DNA of 64,000 nt from Polyangia bacterium (lineage in GTDB: Bacteria > Myxococcota_A > Polyangia > Polyangiales > Sandaracinaceae). A model generated the notes under the pieces. The model was not told the origin of the DNA and ran no database searches. It was given only the letters and a program-made list of their open reading frames with translations. The stretch is taken from assembly GCA_030426845.1 (NCBI GenBank), contig JAUHXR010000004.1, positions 1 through 64,000 on the forward strand. Reading direction: 5' to 3'. Position numbers and translations under genes: made by a program. Shown here piece after piece: positions 35,161 through 43,913 of the stretch (positions are counted from its first letter, which is position 1; every line of letters starts with the position of its first letter).

Positions 35161-36804
35161 TCAGCGAGCGCAGCGCTCCTCGTCGATCCGCGGCGCGCGG
35201 ATCCAGGCGCGCCCGCGGGCGCTCCGGTCCGACGGCGTCCAGGTCACGGTGCGCGGCGGCTCCTCGGCGGTGACGGCGCGCGCCGGGACGCTCGGGTCGC
35301 CGGGTCGGTAGGTCAGCTCGCGCAGCCGCAGGCCCTCGGTGATCCCCGCGCGCGCCGCGGGGCCGTCGGCGACCAGGCCGCGCACCACGACCTCAGCGGC
35401 GGACACCGGCGGCGCGTCGAACCCGAGCGCGAAGCGACGGTGCGTCGTCTGCCCCAGTCGGAGGCACGGGCCGAACGCGCCGGCGGGGACGCTCGGCGCC
35501 GCGTCGCCGAGGGCCTCGGCGCGGAAGCGCGCGACCTCCGCCTCGCCGAGCGCCGCCGCGAGCGCCGCCTCGAACGCCGCCCGCTGGAGCGGTTCCGGCG
35601 AGTCCTGCGCCTGGCGGAGCAGCGGGAAGAGCAGGTGCGACAGGGTCCGCGGCGGCGCGTCTCGGGCCGCGAGCCGCGCGTCGAGGCCGGCGGCGTAGAG
35701 GGCGCCGCGGGCCATCGCGCGCAGGGCCCGAGCTTCGGCTCCGTCGCCGCCGTCGTCGAGCGCGAGCGCGCCCTCGAGGCGGGTCAGGTCGACGGCTCGC
35801 TCGTGGCTCGTGAGCGTGCCCATCTGCGTCAGGATCTCTTGTGCCGCGTAACGCGTGACGCCGAGCGACAGCCAGAGCTCCGGCTCTCCGGCGGGGCCGA
35901 CCAGCTGGAGCATGCCGCCGAGGAAGCGCCGCGCCATCACCTGGGTGACGGGCAGGCGCGCTTCGCTCGTCCAGGGCGCGTCCTCACGCGCGAAGATGCG
36001 CACGCCGCGTCCCGACCGACGCGCCGCGAAGGGGACGACCCGTGGCCCCGCTGGGTGCGCGATCAGCAGGGTCGGGTGCTCGTCGGCGTCGACGCCCCCG
36101 AACGCCTCGTTGACCGCGCTGCGGATGAGCGCGAGCTCGGCCCCGACCCAGCGCACGTCGTAGGCGCGCGGACCGACCGCGACGACGTAGTCCCGGCCCT
36201 CGCGGGCGTCGAAGCGCGCGGACTGTGGGCGGCCGGCCGCGAAGGCGGCCTCGGCGATCGCGATGGGGCGGGTGGTCAGCGCGTGAGACTCCTCTGCGCC
36301 CAGGGTGCAGGCCACGTGGCGGCCATCCTCCGCCACGTGCTCCACCCGAAGCGAGGTGGACGGCGCGTCGGGCGGCAGCAGGAGCGCGCGTCCGTCGACG
36401 TGGGAGAACCACGCCTCGAGGCCGACCGTCTCGGTGAACCCGTCGGGCGCGGTGATGCGGTAGCGCAGGGTCAGCGGCGGCGCGGGCACCCGGTCGAAGC
36501 GCACCTCGTGGTCGCCCTCCCGGATCACCTCGAGCGCGCCCGCCGCGTCGGTCGCCTCGAGGTCGGAGAACGGGCCGAGGCCGGTGAAGCGCTCGAGGCC
36601 CTCGCCGCGCGCCACGACCTCGACCGCGATCGCGGCCTCCTGGAAGCGGAGAGTCATCCGAAACCCGGCCTCGTTCGCCTCGGGGGCCGTCCCGACCGCC
36701 GCGCGAGGCTCCGGCTCTGGCGTGTGCACCCGGACGGCCGGGGCGGCGGGCGTGCCGCAGGCGGCGAGGAGGAGGAGCGCGGCGCCGCCGGTCGAGGCTC
36801 GCAT
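35161..36804 (-). CDS. Lipoprotein resembling M61 peptidase, active site missing
   Basis: A 547-residue lipoprotein: MRASTGGAALLLLAACG gives the lipobox. The layout resembles M61 glycyl aminopeptidases: an N-terminal beta domain, a helical domain around residues 290-430 (LWLSLGVTRYAAQEILTQMG) and a PDZ-like C-terminal domain (VVVRGLVADGPAARAGITEG). I find no H-E-x-x-H where a catalytic helix would lie, so it is either an inactive relative or a different fold; the family call is tentative. ATG at 36804. It is divergent from the GNAT gene with 52 bp between starts. Confidence 0.6.
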   Translation of the reverse strand: MRASTGGAALLLLAACGTPAAPAVRVHTPEPEPRAAVGTAPEANEAGFRMTLRFQEAAIAVEVVARGEGLERFTGLGPFSDLEATDAAGALEVIREGDHEVRFDRVPAPPLTLRYRITAPDGFTETVGLEAWFSHVDGRALLLPPDAPSTSLRVEHVAEDGRHVACTLGAEESHALTTRPIAIAEAAFAAGRPQSARFDAREGRDYVVAVGPRAYDVRWVGAELALIRSAVNEAFGGVDADEHPTLLIAHPAGPRVVPFAARRSGRGVRIFAREDAPWTSEARLPVTQVMARRFLGGMLQLVGPAGEPELWLSLGVTRYAAQEILTQMGTLTSHERAVDLTRLEGALALDDGGDGAEARALRAMARGALYAAGLDARLAARDAPPRTLSHLLFPLLRQAQDSPEPLQRAAFEAALAAALGEAEVARFRAEALGDAAPSVPAGAFGPCLRLGQTTHRRFALGFDAPPVSAAEVVVRGLVADGPAARAGITEGLRLRELTYRPGDPSVPARAVTAEEPPRTVTWTPSDRSARGRAWIRAPRIDEERCAR

Positions 36805-36856
36805 CGTCCAACCCTACCAGGGCGCGTGCCCGGGCGAACACGGTAGGGTTGTGGCG

Positions 36857-37363
36857 ATGACCGAAGTGCACCTCGAGCCGCTCGCGACCTCGCACCTGGC
36901 CCACGTGATGACCTGGGTGAACGACCCCGCGGTGATGGGGTACTTCGCCAACCGCCAGTCGGCGATCACCGAGCAGGAGGAGGCCGGCTACCTCGAGCGC
37001 CTCATCGCGTCACCGAACGACCGCGCCTACTCGGTGTTCGACGCGGACGGCGCGTACGTCGGGCAGTGCTCGGTGAACCAGATCTACTGGCCCGCGCGCA
37101 ACGGCCGGCTGTTCCTCGTCGTGCGGCGCGAGATGCAAGGGCGGGGCTTCGGGGCGGCCGCGCTCCGCGCGCTGATGGAGCGGAGCTTCGGCGAGCTCGG
37201 GCTGCACAAGCTGTGGCTCATCGTGCGGCGGGACAACCGGCGCGCCCAGGCGATGTACCTGCAGGCGGGCTTCGACTTCGAGGGCGTCCTGCGCGACGAG
37301 TACTTCGTCAAGGATCGTTTCTTCGACATGGTGCGGATGAGCCGCCTGAGCACCGACGGATAG
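36857..37363 (+). CDS. GNAT-family N-acetyltransferase
   Basis: A 168-residue single-domain acetyltransferase of the RimJ/RimL type. The acetyl-CoA binding motif A reads FLVVRREMQGRGFGAAALRA, followed by LWLIVRRDNRRAQAMYLQAG and the family-typical C-terminal YFVKDRFFDMVRMSRL. The substrate (protein N-terminus, amino acid or antibiotic) cannot be told. ATG at 36857. The next gene downstream is broken, and its remaining sequence starts within 65 bp of this stop. Confidence 0.88.
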   Translation: MTEVHLEPLATSHLAHVMTWVNDPAVMGYFANRQSAITEQEEAGYLERLIASPNDRAYSVFDADGAYVGQCSVNQIYWPARNGRLFLVVRREMQGRGFGAAALRALMERSFGELGLHKLWLIVRRDNRRAQAMYLQAGFDFEGVLRDEYFVKDRFFDMVRMSRLSTDG

Positions 37364-37425
37364 GTTCGGGCGGGGCGGCGCGCAACAAGCCGTCAACCGA
37401 GCAGAGCGCGCACCAGCTCGCGTCG

Positions 37426-38450
37426 GTGCGCGCGCCGGAGCTCGGCGACGACCCGAACGCGGGCGCGCTCACCTGGCACACGATCCCGACGCGTCAGCAC
37501 GGCGTGACGCTCCACCCGTCGGGCGGGGGCTGCGCGTCGCTGCGCCCCGAGTACCGCCTCCAGGTCGGGGAGCGGCTGGTGACCTACAACTTCAACGGCG
37601 GGACGGACATCCCCGAGCAGGTCGTCTCGATCGGCTGCCCCGACGACTCGCCCGAGGTCGAGCTCTCGGCCACGGCGCCGAGCGACGAGGCCGTCTCGCA
37701 GCACTTCCACGTGGTGGCCAACGCGGCGCTCGAGCACATCGACGCGCTCGTAGGCGACCTCTCGGTGGTGAACGCGTGCAACATCGGCCCGGCTCCCTGC
37801 TCCACGAGCTCGGGCACTACGTCGACAATCACCACAGCCCCGGCTTGCTCGGGCAGGAAGGTAGCTACGCGGATTGCTGCATGGACCGACCCCACGAGGC
37901 GGCCGCGCTCGCGGAGAGCGTGGGCCAGATGGTGGCGGCCTATGGCCTGCGGCGCGTCTACCCGTCGGTGAGCTACACCGTCAACGGGGCGTGCAATCTT
38001 GGGTCGCTCATCGGGAACATGCCCCACAACGTCGTCGACCCGGCGTGCTACCCGGGGGTCGCGCGCTTCGGAGACGACCGCGTGGACGACACGGGGCCGG
38101 GGGGATGCAACAAGAGTGACGGCTACCACATGGACAGCGTCCACCAGGCGTTCTGGGAGCTGCTGTGGGGCCGCAGCTGCGGCGTCGTCGGCGGCACGAC
38201 CTACTGCTCGGGGATGCGCGCGCCCGACTACGCCGATCGCTGGATGGAGGCGCTTCTGTCGGCGCTCCGGATGGGGAACTCGCAGCACATCGTGCAGCTC
38301 TGGGACAACATGGAGGCGTTCATCGCCGAGGCCTACCCGAGCGACCTCGCGCTGATGCAGCACGTCCGCCAGCTCCACGAGATCGAGGCGCTGCCGCACG
38401 CGGAGAGCGCGTCGTGCGCGTGCCCGCAGCTCGACGGGACCTGCGGCTGA
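37426..38450 (+). pseudogene. Frameshifted, N-truncated zinc metallopeptidase
   Basis: Two coding parts in different frames. The first (ELGDDPNAGALTWHTIPTRQ to VVNACNIGP, up to about 37790) has no signal peptide, although the Cys-rich content and family type suggest a secreted protein; an in-frame GTG at 37426 is the only plausible start. The second part (SLLHELGHYVDNHHSP onward, to TGA at 38448-38450) carries the zinc-binding H-E-L-G-H. It also has many Cys residues (DCCMDRPHE, NGACNLG, CGVVGGTTYC). Removing one base near 37795 would join the parts into one protein of about 340 residues. The N-terminus appears lost just after the GNAT gene. I call it a pseudogene; a base-calling error could explain the shift, but not the missing signal peptide. 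Confidence 0.7.
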
Positions 38451-38459
38451 CGCCGGTCC

Positions 38460-41420
38460 TCAGCCCGGCTCGTCGGGCCGGGGGTGGGCCTCGAGCCACG
38501 CGGTGACGCGCGCGGTGGCCCACGCGCCGGCCGGTCCGGCCTCCTCGAAGTCGCGGCGCGCGGCGTCGACGAGGTCGTGACCGCGGGTCGGCGCGCGGCC
38601 GCTCTCCAGCAGCGCGCGGCCGAGCGCGTAGCGGACGAAGCCCCGGTCCTCGGGGTCGGCGTCGGCGGCGGTCGTCGCGGCGAGGGCGCGCTCGAGCGGC
38701 TCGACCGCCTCGCCCGGCCGGCCCAGCTCGACGAGGACCGCGCCGAGCCGCGCGCGCGGGATCGCGCTCGGGCGCTCCTCGACCCCCTCGGCCTCGTAGT
38801 ACGCGAGGGCCTGGCGCAGCAGCGGCTCGGCGGCGCGCGCGCGCCCGGCGCGGTAGAGCGCGTGGCCGAGCCCGCTCCGCGCCTGGGCGATCGGGTAGCC
38901 GTCGCCCTGACCCTCGTACTGGGCGAGGGCCGTCTCGAACAGCGGGAGGGCCGCGTCGGGAGCGCCGCGCATCAGCTCGAGCTCCCCCTCGGCCACGAGG
39001 GTGTTGGTGTAGAGCGGGTGCGACTCGCCGAGCGTCCGCGCGCGCAGGTCGCGGGCCTCCCGGAAGAGCCCCCGCGCCCGCTCGAAGTCTCCGAGGCGCG
39101 CGTGGAGCCCGCCGAGGTTGACGAGCGTGAGCGCGACCGATGGATGGTCCGCGCCGTAGGCCAGGCGCTTGAGCGCGAGGGCGCGCTCGAACGCGGCGCG
39201 CGCCTCGTCGAGGCGGTGGGCCCGCCGGAGCGCGATCGCGAGGTTGTTCATCAAGGCGGCGTTGGACGGATGATCGGGCCCGAGCGAGGCCTGGAGCAGG
39301 TCGATCGCGCGCTGGTACTCGGCGATCGCCTCGGCGCTGCGCCCGAGGTGGTTGAGCGCGCTCGCCTGCGCGCCGATCACCGACGCGAACCGCCAGTCGT
39401 CCTCCTCGAGCGCGGTCCGGTAGATCGACTCGGCCTGGCGCAGCGACGCGAGCGCGTCTTCGTCCTGGCCGATCGCGGCGCGGATGAGGCCGAGGTAATA
39501 GGCGAGGCGCGCCTCGAGGATCGGCGCGTCGCCGGCCCGGCCCAGCGCGGCCCGCGCGAAGCCCTCGTAGCGGAGCCCCTCCTCACGCTCGCGGAGCTTG
39601 CTGCCCACGACGAAGACGAGGCCGATCCAGGCCTCCGCCTCGAGCCGCGGGTCGTCGCTGGACGACGCGCGCCACGCCGCCTCCATCAGGACGTCGCGCG
39701 CCTCGGGGAAGTCGCCCGCGTGCACGAGCGAGCTGGAGCGGGCGATCAGGGCCTCGCTGGTCAGCGGGTCGTAGCCGACCTCGCGCGCCGCCTCGACGAG
39801 CGCCGCCGACGCCGTCTCCGCCTCGTCGTAGGCGCCCGCGCGCGCGAGGGTGCGGACCCGGGTCGCGTCGTGCCCCAGCTCGCGCACCCGCTCGGCCAGC
39901 GCGGGCGGCGGCTCGTGGGCCGCCTCCGCCTCGAGCCGCGCGAGGTCCGCGCACCGCTCGAGGGGCGGCAGCTCGACCACGAGCTGGACGGCCTGGTCGA
40001 CGGTCTCGGCGCCGGTGTCCTCGAGCACGCGCGCGGCGGTGTCGAGCTCGGCGAGGCGACGGTCGAGGCAGCCCATCCGCAGGTCCATCGCGGCCTCGCT
40101 GACGTCCTGCCGCACGCGCGTGTCCTCGCAGGCCTCGACCCGCATCGCGAGCCACGCCTCGGCGCGGCGATCGAGCGCCGCGACGACGCGCTCGACGGTG
40201 GCCCCCGCGTGCGCGCGCTCGCTCGCCCCGAGCGCCTGGGTGACCGCCGCGCGGCGCGCGTCGTCCCAGACTCCGTCGAGGCGCGCGTCGAGGCCCTGGC
40301 AGAGGGGCGGCGGCGGCGGCGCGGGATCGGGCCACGCGAAGGCGACCCCCGCGGCCACCGCGGCGAGCGCCCCGAGCCCGACGACCGCGTAGGTCGTGCC
40401 GCGGCCCCGGTCGCGCGACGCGGGCGGCTCGAGCGCGGCGAGCAGCGCGTCCATCGAGGGGTAGCGGTCGTTGGCCTGGGTCGAGAGCCCCTTCCGGAGC
40501 ACCGGCTCGACCCAGGCCGGCGCCGGGCTGTGCTCGGGGGCCGGGCGGACCCGCCCCTCGATCACCTCGGACATGCGCGCGAGGAGGCTCTCTCCTGCGA
40601 AGGGGGGCTGCCGATAGAGCCCCTGGTACAGCGAGACGCAGAGCGCGAACTGATCGCTGCGCTCGTCGGCTGCTCGCCCCTCGAGCTGCTCGAGCGACAT
40701 GTAGGCGGGCGTGCCGATGATCATCCCGGCCTGGGTCTGGACGAGGGAAGCGATCTTGGCGGTCTCGCCGCTCGGCGCGGGGGGCAGGTGCTCGTCGGCC
40801 GCCTCGGTCCGCGCGATCCCGAAGTCGATCACCCGCACTCGCCCGGCGCGGTCGATGAGGCAGTTGTCCGGCTTGAAGTCGCGGTGCACGACGCCTTGCG
40901 AGTGGGCGTGCGCGAGGCCCCGCGCGGCCTGGCGGAACACGTCGAGCACCTCGCCCGGGGTGCGCTCCTCGGCGATCAGCCAGTCGCGGAGCGTCTCACC
41001 GTCGACGTGCTCCATCGCGATGTACACGTCGCCCGAGCCCTCGAGCGTCCCGACGTCGAAGACCTGGATGACGTTGGGGTGGCTGAGCCGCGCCATCGCC
41101 TTGGCCTCGCGCGCGAGCCAGCCCTGGCCCTGGGTCTTGGCCTCGCTCGACGCGGCCTGCGGGTGCAGGACCTTGAGGGCGACGCGGCGGTCGAGCTCGG
41201 GATCGTACGCGGTGTAGACGGCGCCCATCGCGCCCTCGCCGAGCTTGTCGAGCACCACGTAGCGCCCCAGGCTGTCGCCGCGCTGGTAGCTCGGGAGCGC
41301 GGCCTTCGCGCTCGGCGTCTCGGGTGTGGTGTCGCCGAGCGCCATCGTGGGCGCGACCGACGCGGGGTGTGCGATCGTGTCCTCGAAGGCGTCGGGGTCG
41401 CCGTGGCGCTCGTCGTCCAC
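38460..41420 (-). CDS. Ser/Thr protein kinase with large TPR domain
   Basis: A 986-residue protein. The kinase spans about 50-330: LGEGAMGAVYTAYD, VALKVLHP, VVHRDFKPDNCLI, VIDFGIART and GTPAYMSLEQLEG (the usual APE is SLE here). One helix (TTYAVVGLGALAAVAAGVAF) sits at about 345-365. A region with conserved cysteines follows, then at least eight TPR units from about 530 to 970 (LMNNLAIALRRAHRLDEARA, VALTLVNLGGLHARLGDFER). This kinase-TPR layout is common in myxobacteria, where the TPR part probably senses or recruits partners. Starts GTG 41420, 81 bp after the LysM/FecR gene on the same strand, so it could be the last gene of that transcript. Confidence 0.92.
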   Translation of the reverse strand: MDDERHGDPDAFEDTIAHPASVAPTMALGDTTPETPSAKAALPSYQRGDSLGRYVVLDKLGEGAMGAVYTAYDPELDRRVALKVLHPQAASSEAKTQGQGWLAREAKAMARLSHPNVIQVFDVGTLEGSGDVYIAMEHVDGETLRDWLIAEERTPGEVLDVFRQAARGLAHAHSQGVVHRDFKPDNCLIDRAGRVRVIDFGIARTEAADEHLPPAPSGETAKIASLVQTQAGMIIGTPAYMSLEQLEGRAADERSDQFALCVSLYQGLYRQPPFAGESLLARMSEVIEGRVRPAPEHSPAPAWVEPVLRKGLSTQANDRYPSMDALLAALEPPASRDRGRGTTYAVVGLGALAAVAAGVAFAWPDPAPPPPPLCQGLDARLDGVWDDARRAAVTQALGASERAHAGATVERVVAALDRRAEAWLAMRVEACEDTRVRQDVSEAAMDLRMGCLDRRLAELDTAARVLEDTGAETVDQAVQLVVELPPLERCADLARLEAEAAHEPPPALAERVRELGHDATRVRTLARAGAYDEAETASAALVEAAREVGYDPLTSEALIARSSSLVHAGDFPEARDVLMEAAWRASSSDDPRLEAEAWIGLVFVVGSKLREREEGLRYEGFARAALGRAGDAPILEARLAYYLGLIRAAIGQDEDALASLRQAESIYRTALEEDDWRFASVIGAQASALNHLGRSAEAIAEYQRAIDLLQASLGPDHPSNAALMNNLAIALRRAHRLDEARAAFERALALKRLAYGADHPSVALTLVNLGGLHARLGDFERARGLFREARDLRARTLGESHPLYTNTLVAEGELELMRGAPDAALPLFETALAQYEGQGDGYPIAQARSGLGHALYRAGRARAAEPLLRQALAYYEAEGVEERPSAIPRARLGAVLVELGRPGEAVEPLERALAATTAADADPEDRGFVRYALGRALLESGRAPTRGHDLVDAARRDFEEAGPAGAWATARVTAWLEAHPRPDEPG

Positions 41421-41501
41421 GGGCCGAGGGTAGCCCGGGCGGGCCCCGGTGCGCCGCCCTGACCGTCAGGCATCGGCGCGGCGCGGCGCGTCGACGGCCC
41501 G

Positions 41502-43913
41502 CTACAGCTCGTTCCAGAGGCCGAGCTCGAGGGTCGCGTGCGCGGACCACACGCCGTAGGTGCGGTGCGCCTCCTCGGTCAGGCCGAAGCGGACGCCCAT
41601 GCCGAAGACCACGGGGCCCGCGCCGAGCGACGCGGTCACGCCGGCGAGCGGGAGGAGCAGGAGGTCGCCGTCCTCTTCGCCGAGGGTGAAGTCGATCTCC
41701 GCCCCGATGGTGAGCGGCTCGAGCGGGCGATAGTCGAGCGCGTAGGCGCTCACCCACGCGGCGTTCCGCGACGTGTCGAGGTCGACCACCATGCCCTGCC
41801 GCGTCCGCAGGAGGACGGGCGTGTCGAGCTGCCAGGAGATGTGGACGCTCGGCACGAGCCGGACCGCACCCAGGCCGCTGTCGTCCGGCTGGGTCGGGAA
41901 GAACGCGCCGACCTCGGCCACCAGGCCGAAGGCGTCGTCGTCGATCGCCGGGCGGTAGCCGACCGCGCCGTACAAATCACCCGACCCGCGCTGCGCGGTG
42001 CGGTCGTGGGTGCCGACGAAGTCTCCCGCCGCCGCGAGCTCGACCTGGAGCTGCCGGTCGAGGAACGCGCCGCGGGCGCCCGCCGAGCCACGCGCGCGCT
42101 CGCCGACCCCGTCGCCCTCGCCGAAGTAGCCCATCGAGATCCACGCCCCGACGTGGTCGCGATCCAGGTCGCGGATCCCCACCGTGCTCGGCAGGAGCGT
42201 GGTGCCGAAGCTCTGCGACCAGAGCGGGCGGCGCGGGCGCTCGGGCTCCTCCTCATCGTCGGGGGGCGCGGCCGGTTGGTCGGCCGTGGCCAGGCTGAGC
42301 GGCGCCGCGCCGAGGACCGCGTCCTCCCCCGCGACGAGCGTGAGCTGGGCCGGCTCGGGCGCGTCCTCCGCGACGCGGAGCGTGGCGCGCAGTCGGTCGC
42401 CGTCCCGCTCCAAGCCGCGCACCTCGACGCCGTCGGATCCGCGCAGCGTCAGGTCGGTCGGGAGCGCCGCGCCGGAGCGGATGGTGAGCTCGACCGACGT
42501 CTCGCGCCCGCGCACCGCGGTGACCTCGGACGCGTCGCCCTCGGCGCTCGCGAGGGTGACCTCGGCCACCACGACGCGGACCCCGCCGAGCGCCTCGTCG
42601 CCCGCGCGGCAGATCAGGGCGAGGTCACCGGCGCCCGACAGCGTCGTCTCGCGCGCGAGGGACGACGCGTCGCGCCCGCAGGTCGTCCCCTCGGGTGCGG
42701 TGAACACGGTGCCCGGCGCAACGACGACGGGGCCGACCTCCTCCGACGCGTCGCCGAAGTCGAAGGTCGCCTCCCGCGTCGGCTCGGCGCCCGGAGCGCG
42801 CAGCGCGCCGACGCTCACCTCGAGCTCGACCGGGTCGGACGGGGCGCTCTCGAAGAAGTCCTGGTCGATCGTCGCGAGTCGCGCGTAGTAGGTGCCCGGC
42901 GGGAGGCGGTGGATCTCGAAGGAGGTGACGCTCGCCGGCACCTCGACCTGCGCGACGAGGTCACGGCCGTCCGCGAGGCGCGCGATCTCCACGCGGTAGA
43001 CGCGCGCGTCGGGGACCGCAGCCCAGCGCCCGCGGATCGTCGTGAGGGACGGCACGCCGACGAAGCGTCGCGGCTGATCCGCGGCCCAGGTCGGCGCGGG
43101 GGGAAGCGGCTGCGGCGGCGACGGGGCGGCGCCCTGGCGGACCGCCGATCCCATCCCCGGTCGCACGCGCACCCCGCGTCGGCCGTTGGCGTCGTTGACC
43201 ATGGCCTCGCCGCCCTCGTGGTTGGACACGCGGGTGGTCGACTCCGCGTCGACGGTGGCGACCGCGGAGCCGCCGTGCAGCTCGACCTGCGACGCGGGCG
43301 TGCGCACGTGCAGCCGGTGGTTGGCCCGCAGGTCGCCGAGGCGTGAGCGCAGCGCGCCGCGCTCGAGGACCGCCTCGGTGCCGGTGCGGCGGACCGCGCC
43401 GGAGGTCTCGCCGTAGACGACGACGAGGGTGTCGCCGCGGAGCGTGACGATGGTGGTGTCGCTGAAGGTGAGCTCGGCGAAGGCGCGCTCGAGCGTGTTG
43501 ACCCGCGTGCCTCGGTCGATCGGGTCGCGGACCGCGGTCGGCTCCCACTCCGCCTGCTGCGATGGCTGGGACCGCACGTTCGGCCGCAGCGCGGTGACGC
43601 GGGCGGCCGGGCCCGAGCCTCGCGCCGGCGCCTCCCGGGGCAAGCAGAGGTGGTTGCCGGCGGTGTGGCGGTGCGGCTCCGGTCCCATCCCGGGGTTGTA
43701 GGCGTGGATCAGATCGTAGCGCGATCGATCGCCGTACTGCCGCCGCGCGATCCGCGCGCAGCTGTCGCCCTCCTGGATCGTGTAGGGGACGACCACGACC
43801 TCGTCGGTGCTCATCTGCGCGCACTCGGCCGGGTCGCGGTCGTAGCCCTGGGCTGCCGCGAGCGAGGGGCACGCGAGCGCGAGGACCAATGTGGGATAGA
43901 GCAAGCGATTCAC
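41502..43913 (-). CDS. LysM plus FecR-domain envelope protein
   Basis: An 803-residue exported protein. The signal peptide ends ACPSLAAAQG. A LysM peptidoglycan-binding module lies at about 45-90 (VPYTIQEGDSCARIARRQYG). A FecR-type domain follows at about 125-250 (AELTFSDTTIVTLRGDTLVV, then LGDLRANHRLHVRTPASQVE). After this are a fibronectin-like segment (about 290-370), immunoglobulin-like repeats and a C-terminal 230-residue beta-barrel-like part (GRVAGARGAFLDRQ-type strands to ATLELGLWNEL). It could link peptidoglycan to the outer membrane and sense the envelope. Starts GTG 43913, in a GTGA overlap with the kinase gene before it, so its synthesis is tied to that kinase. Confidence 0.82.
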   Translation of the reverse strand: MNRLLYPTLVLALACPSLAAAQGYDRDPAECAQMSTDEVVVVPYTIQEGDSCARIARRQYGDRSRYDLIHAYNPGMGPEPHRHTAGNHLCLPREAPARGSGPAARVTALRPNVRSQPSQQAEWEPTAVRDPIDRGTRVNTLERAFAELTFSDTTIVTLRGDTLVVVYGETSGAVRRTGTEAVLERGALRSRLGDLRANHRLHVRTPASQVELHGGSAVATVDAESTTRVSNHEGGEAMVNDANGRRGVRVRPGMGSAVRQGAAPSPPQPLPPAPTWAADQPRRFVGVPSLTTIRGRWAAVPDARVYRVEIARLADGRDLVAQVEVPASVTSFEIHRLPPGTYYARLATIDQDFFESAPSDPVELEVSVGALRAPGAEPTREATFDFGDASEEVGPVVVAPGTVFTAPEGTTCGRDASSLARETTLSGAGDLALICRAGDEALGGVRVVVAEVTLASAEGDASEVTAVRGRETSVELTIRSGAALPTDLTLRGSDGVEVRGLERDGDRLRATLRVAEDAPEPAQLTLVAGEDAVLGAAPLSLATADQPAAPPDDEEEPERPRRPLWSQSFGTTLLPSTVGIRDLDRDHVGAWISMGYFGEGDGVGERARGSAGARGAFLDRQLQVELAAAGDFVGTHDRTAQRGSGDLYGAVGYRPAIDDDAFGLVAEVGAFFPTQPDDSGLGAVRLVPSVHISWQLDTPVLLRTRQGMVVDLDTSRNAAWVSAYALDYRPLEPLTIGAEIDFTLGEEDGDLLLLPLAGVTASLGAGPVVFGMGVRFGLTEEAHRTYGVWSAHATLELGLWNEL

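Noticed and set aside
38484-41462. A 992-residue plus-strand open frame
   Set aside because: Antisense shadow of the kinase-TPR gene; low-complexity Arg/Gly/Val/Leu content and no recognisable domain.
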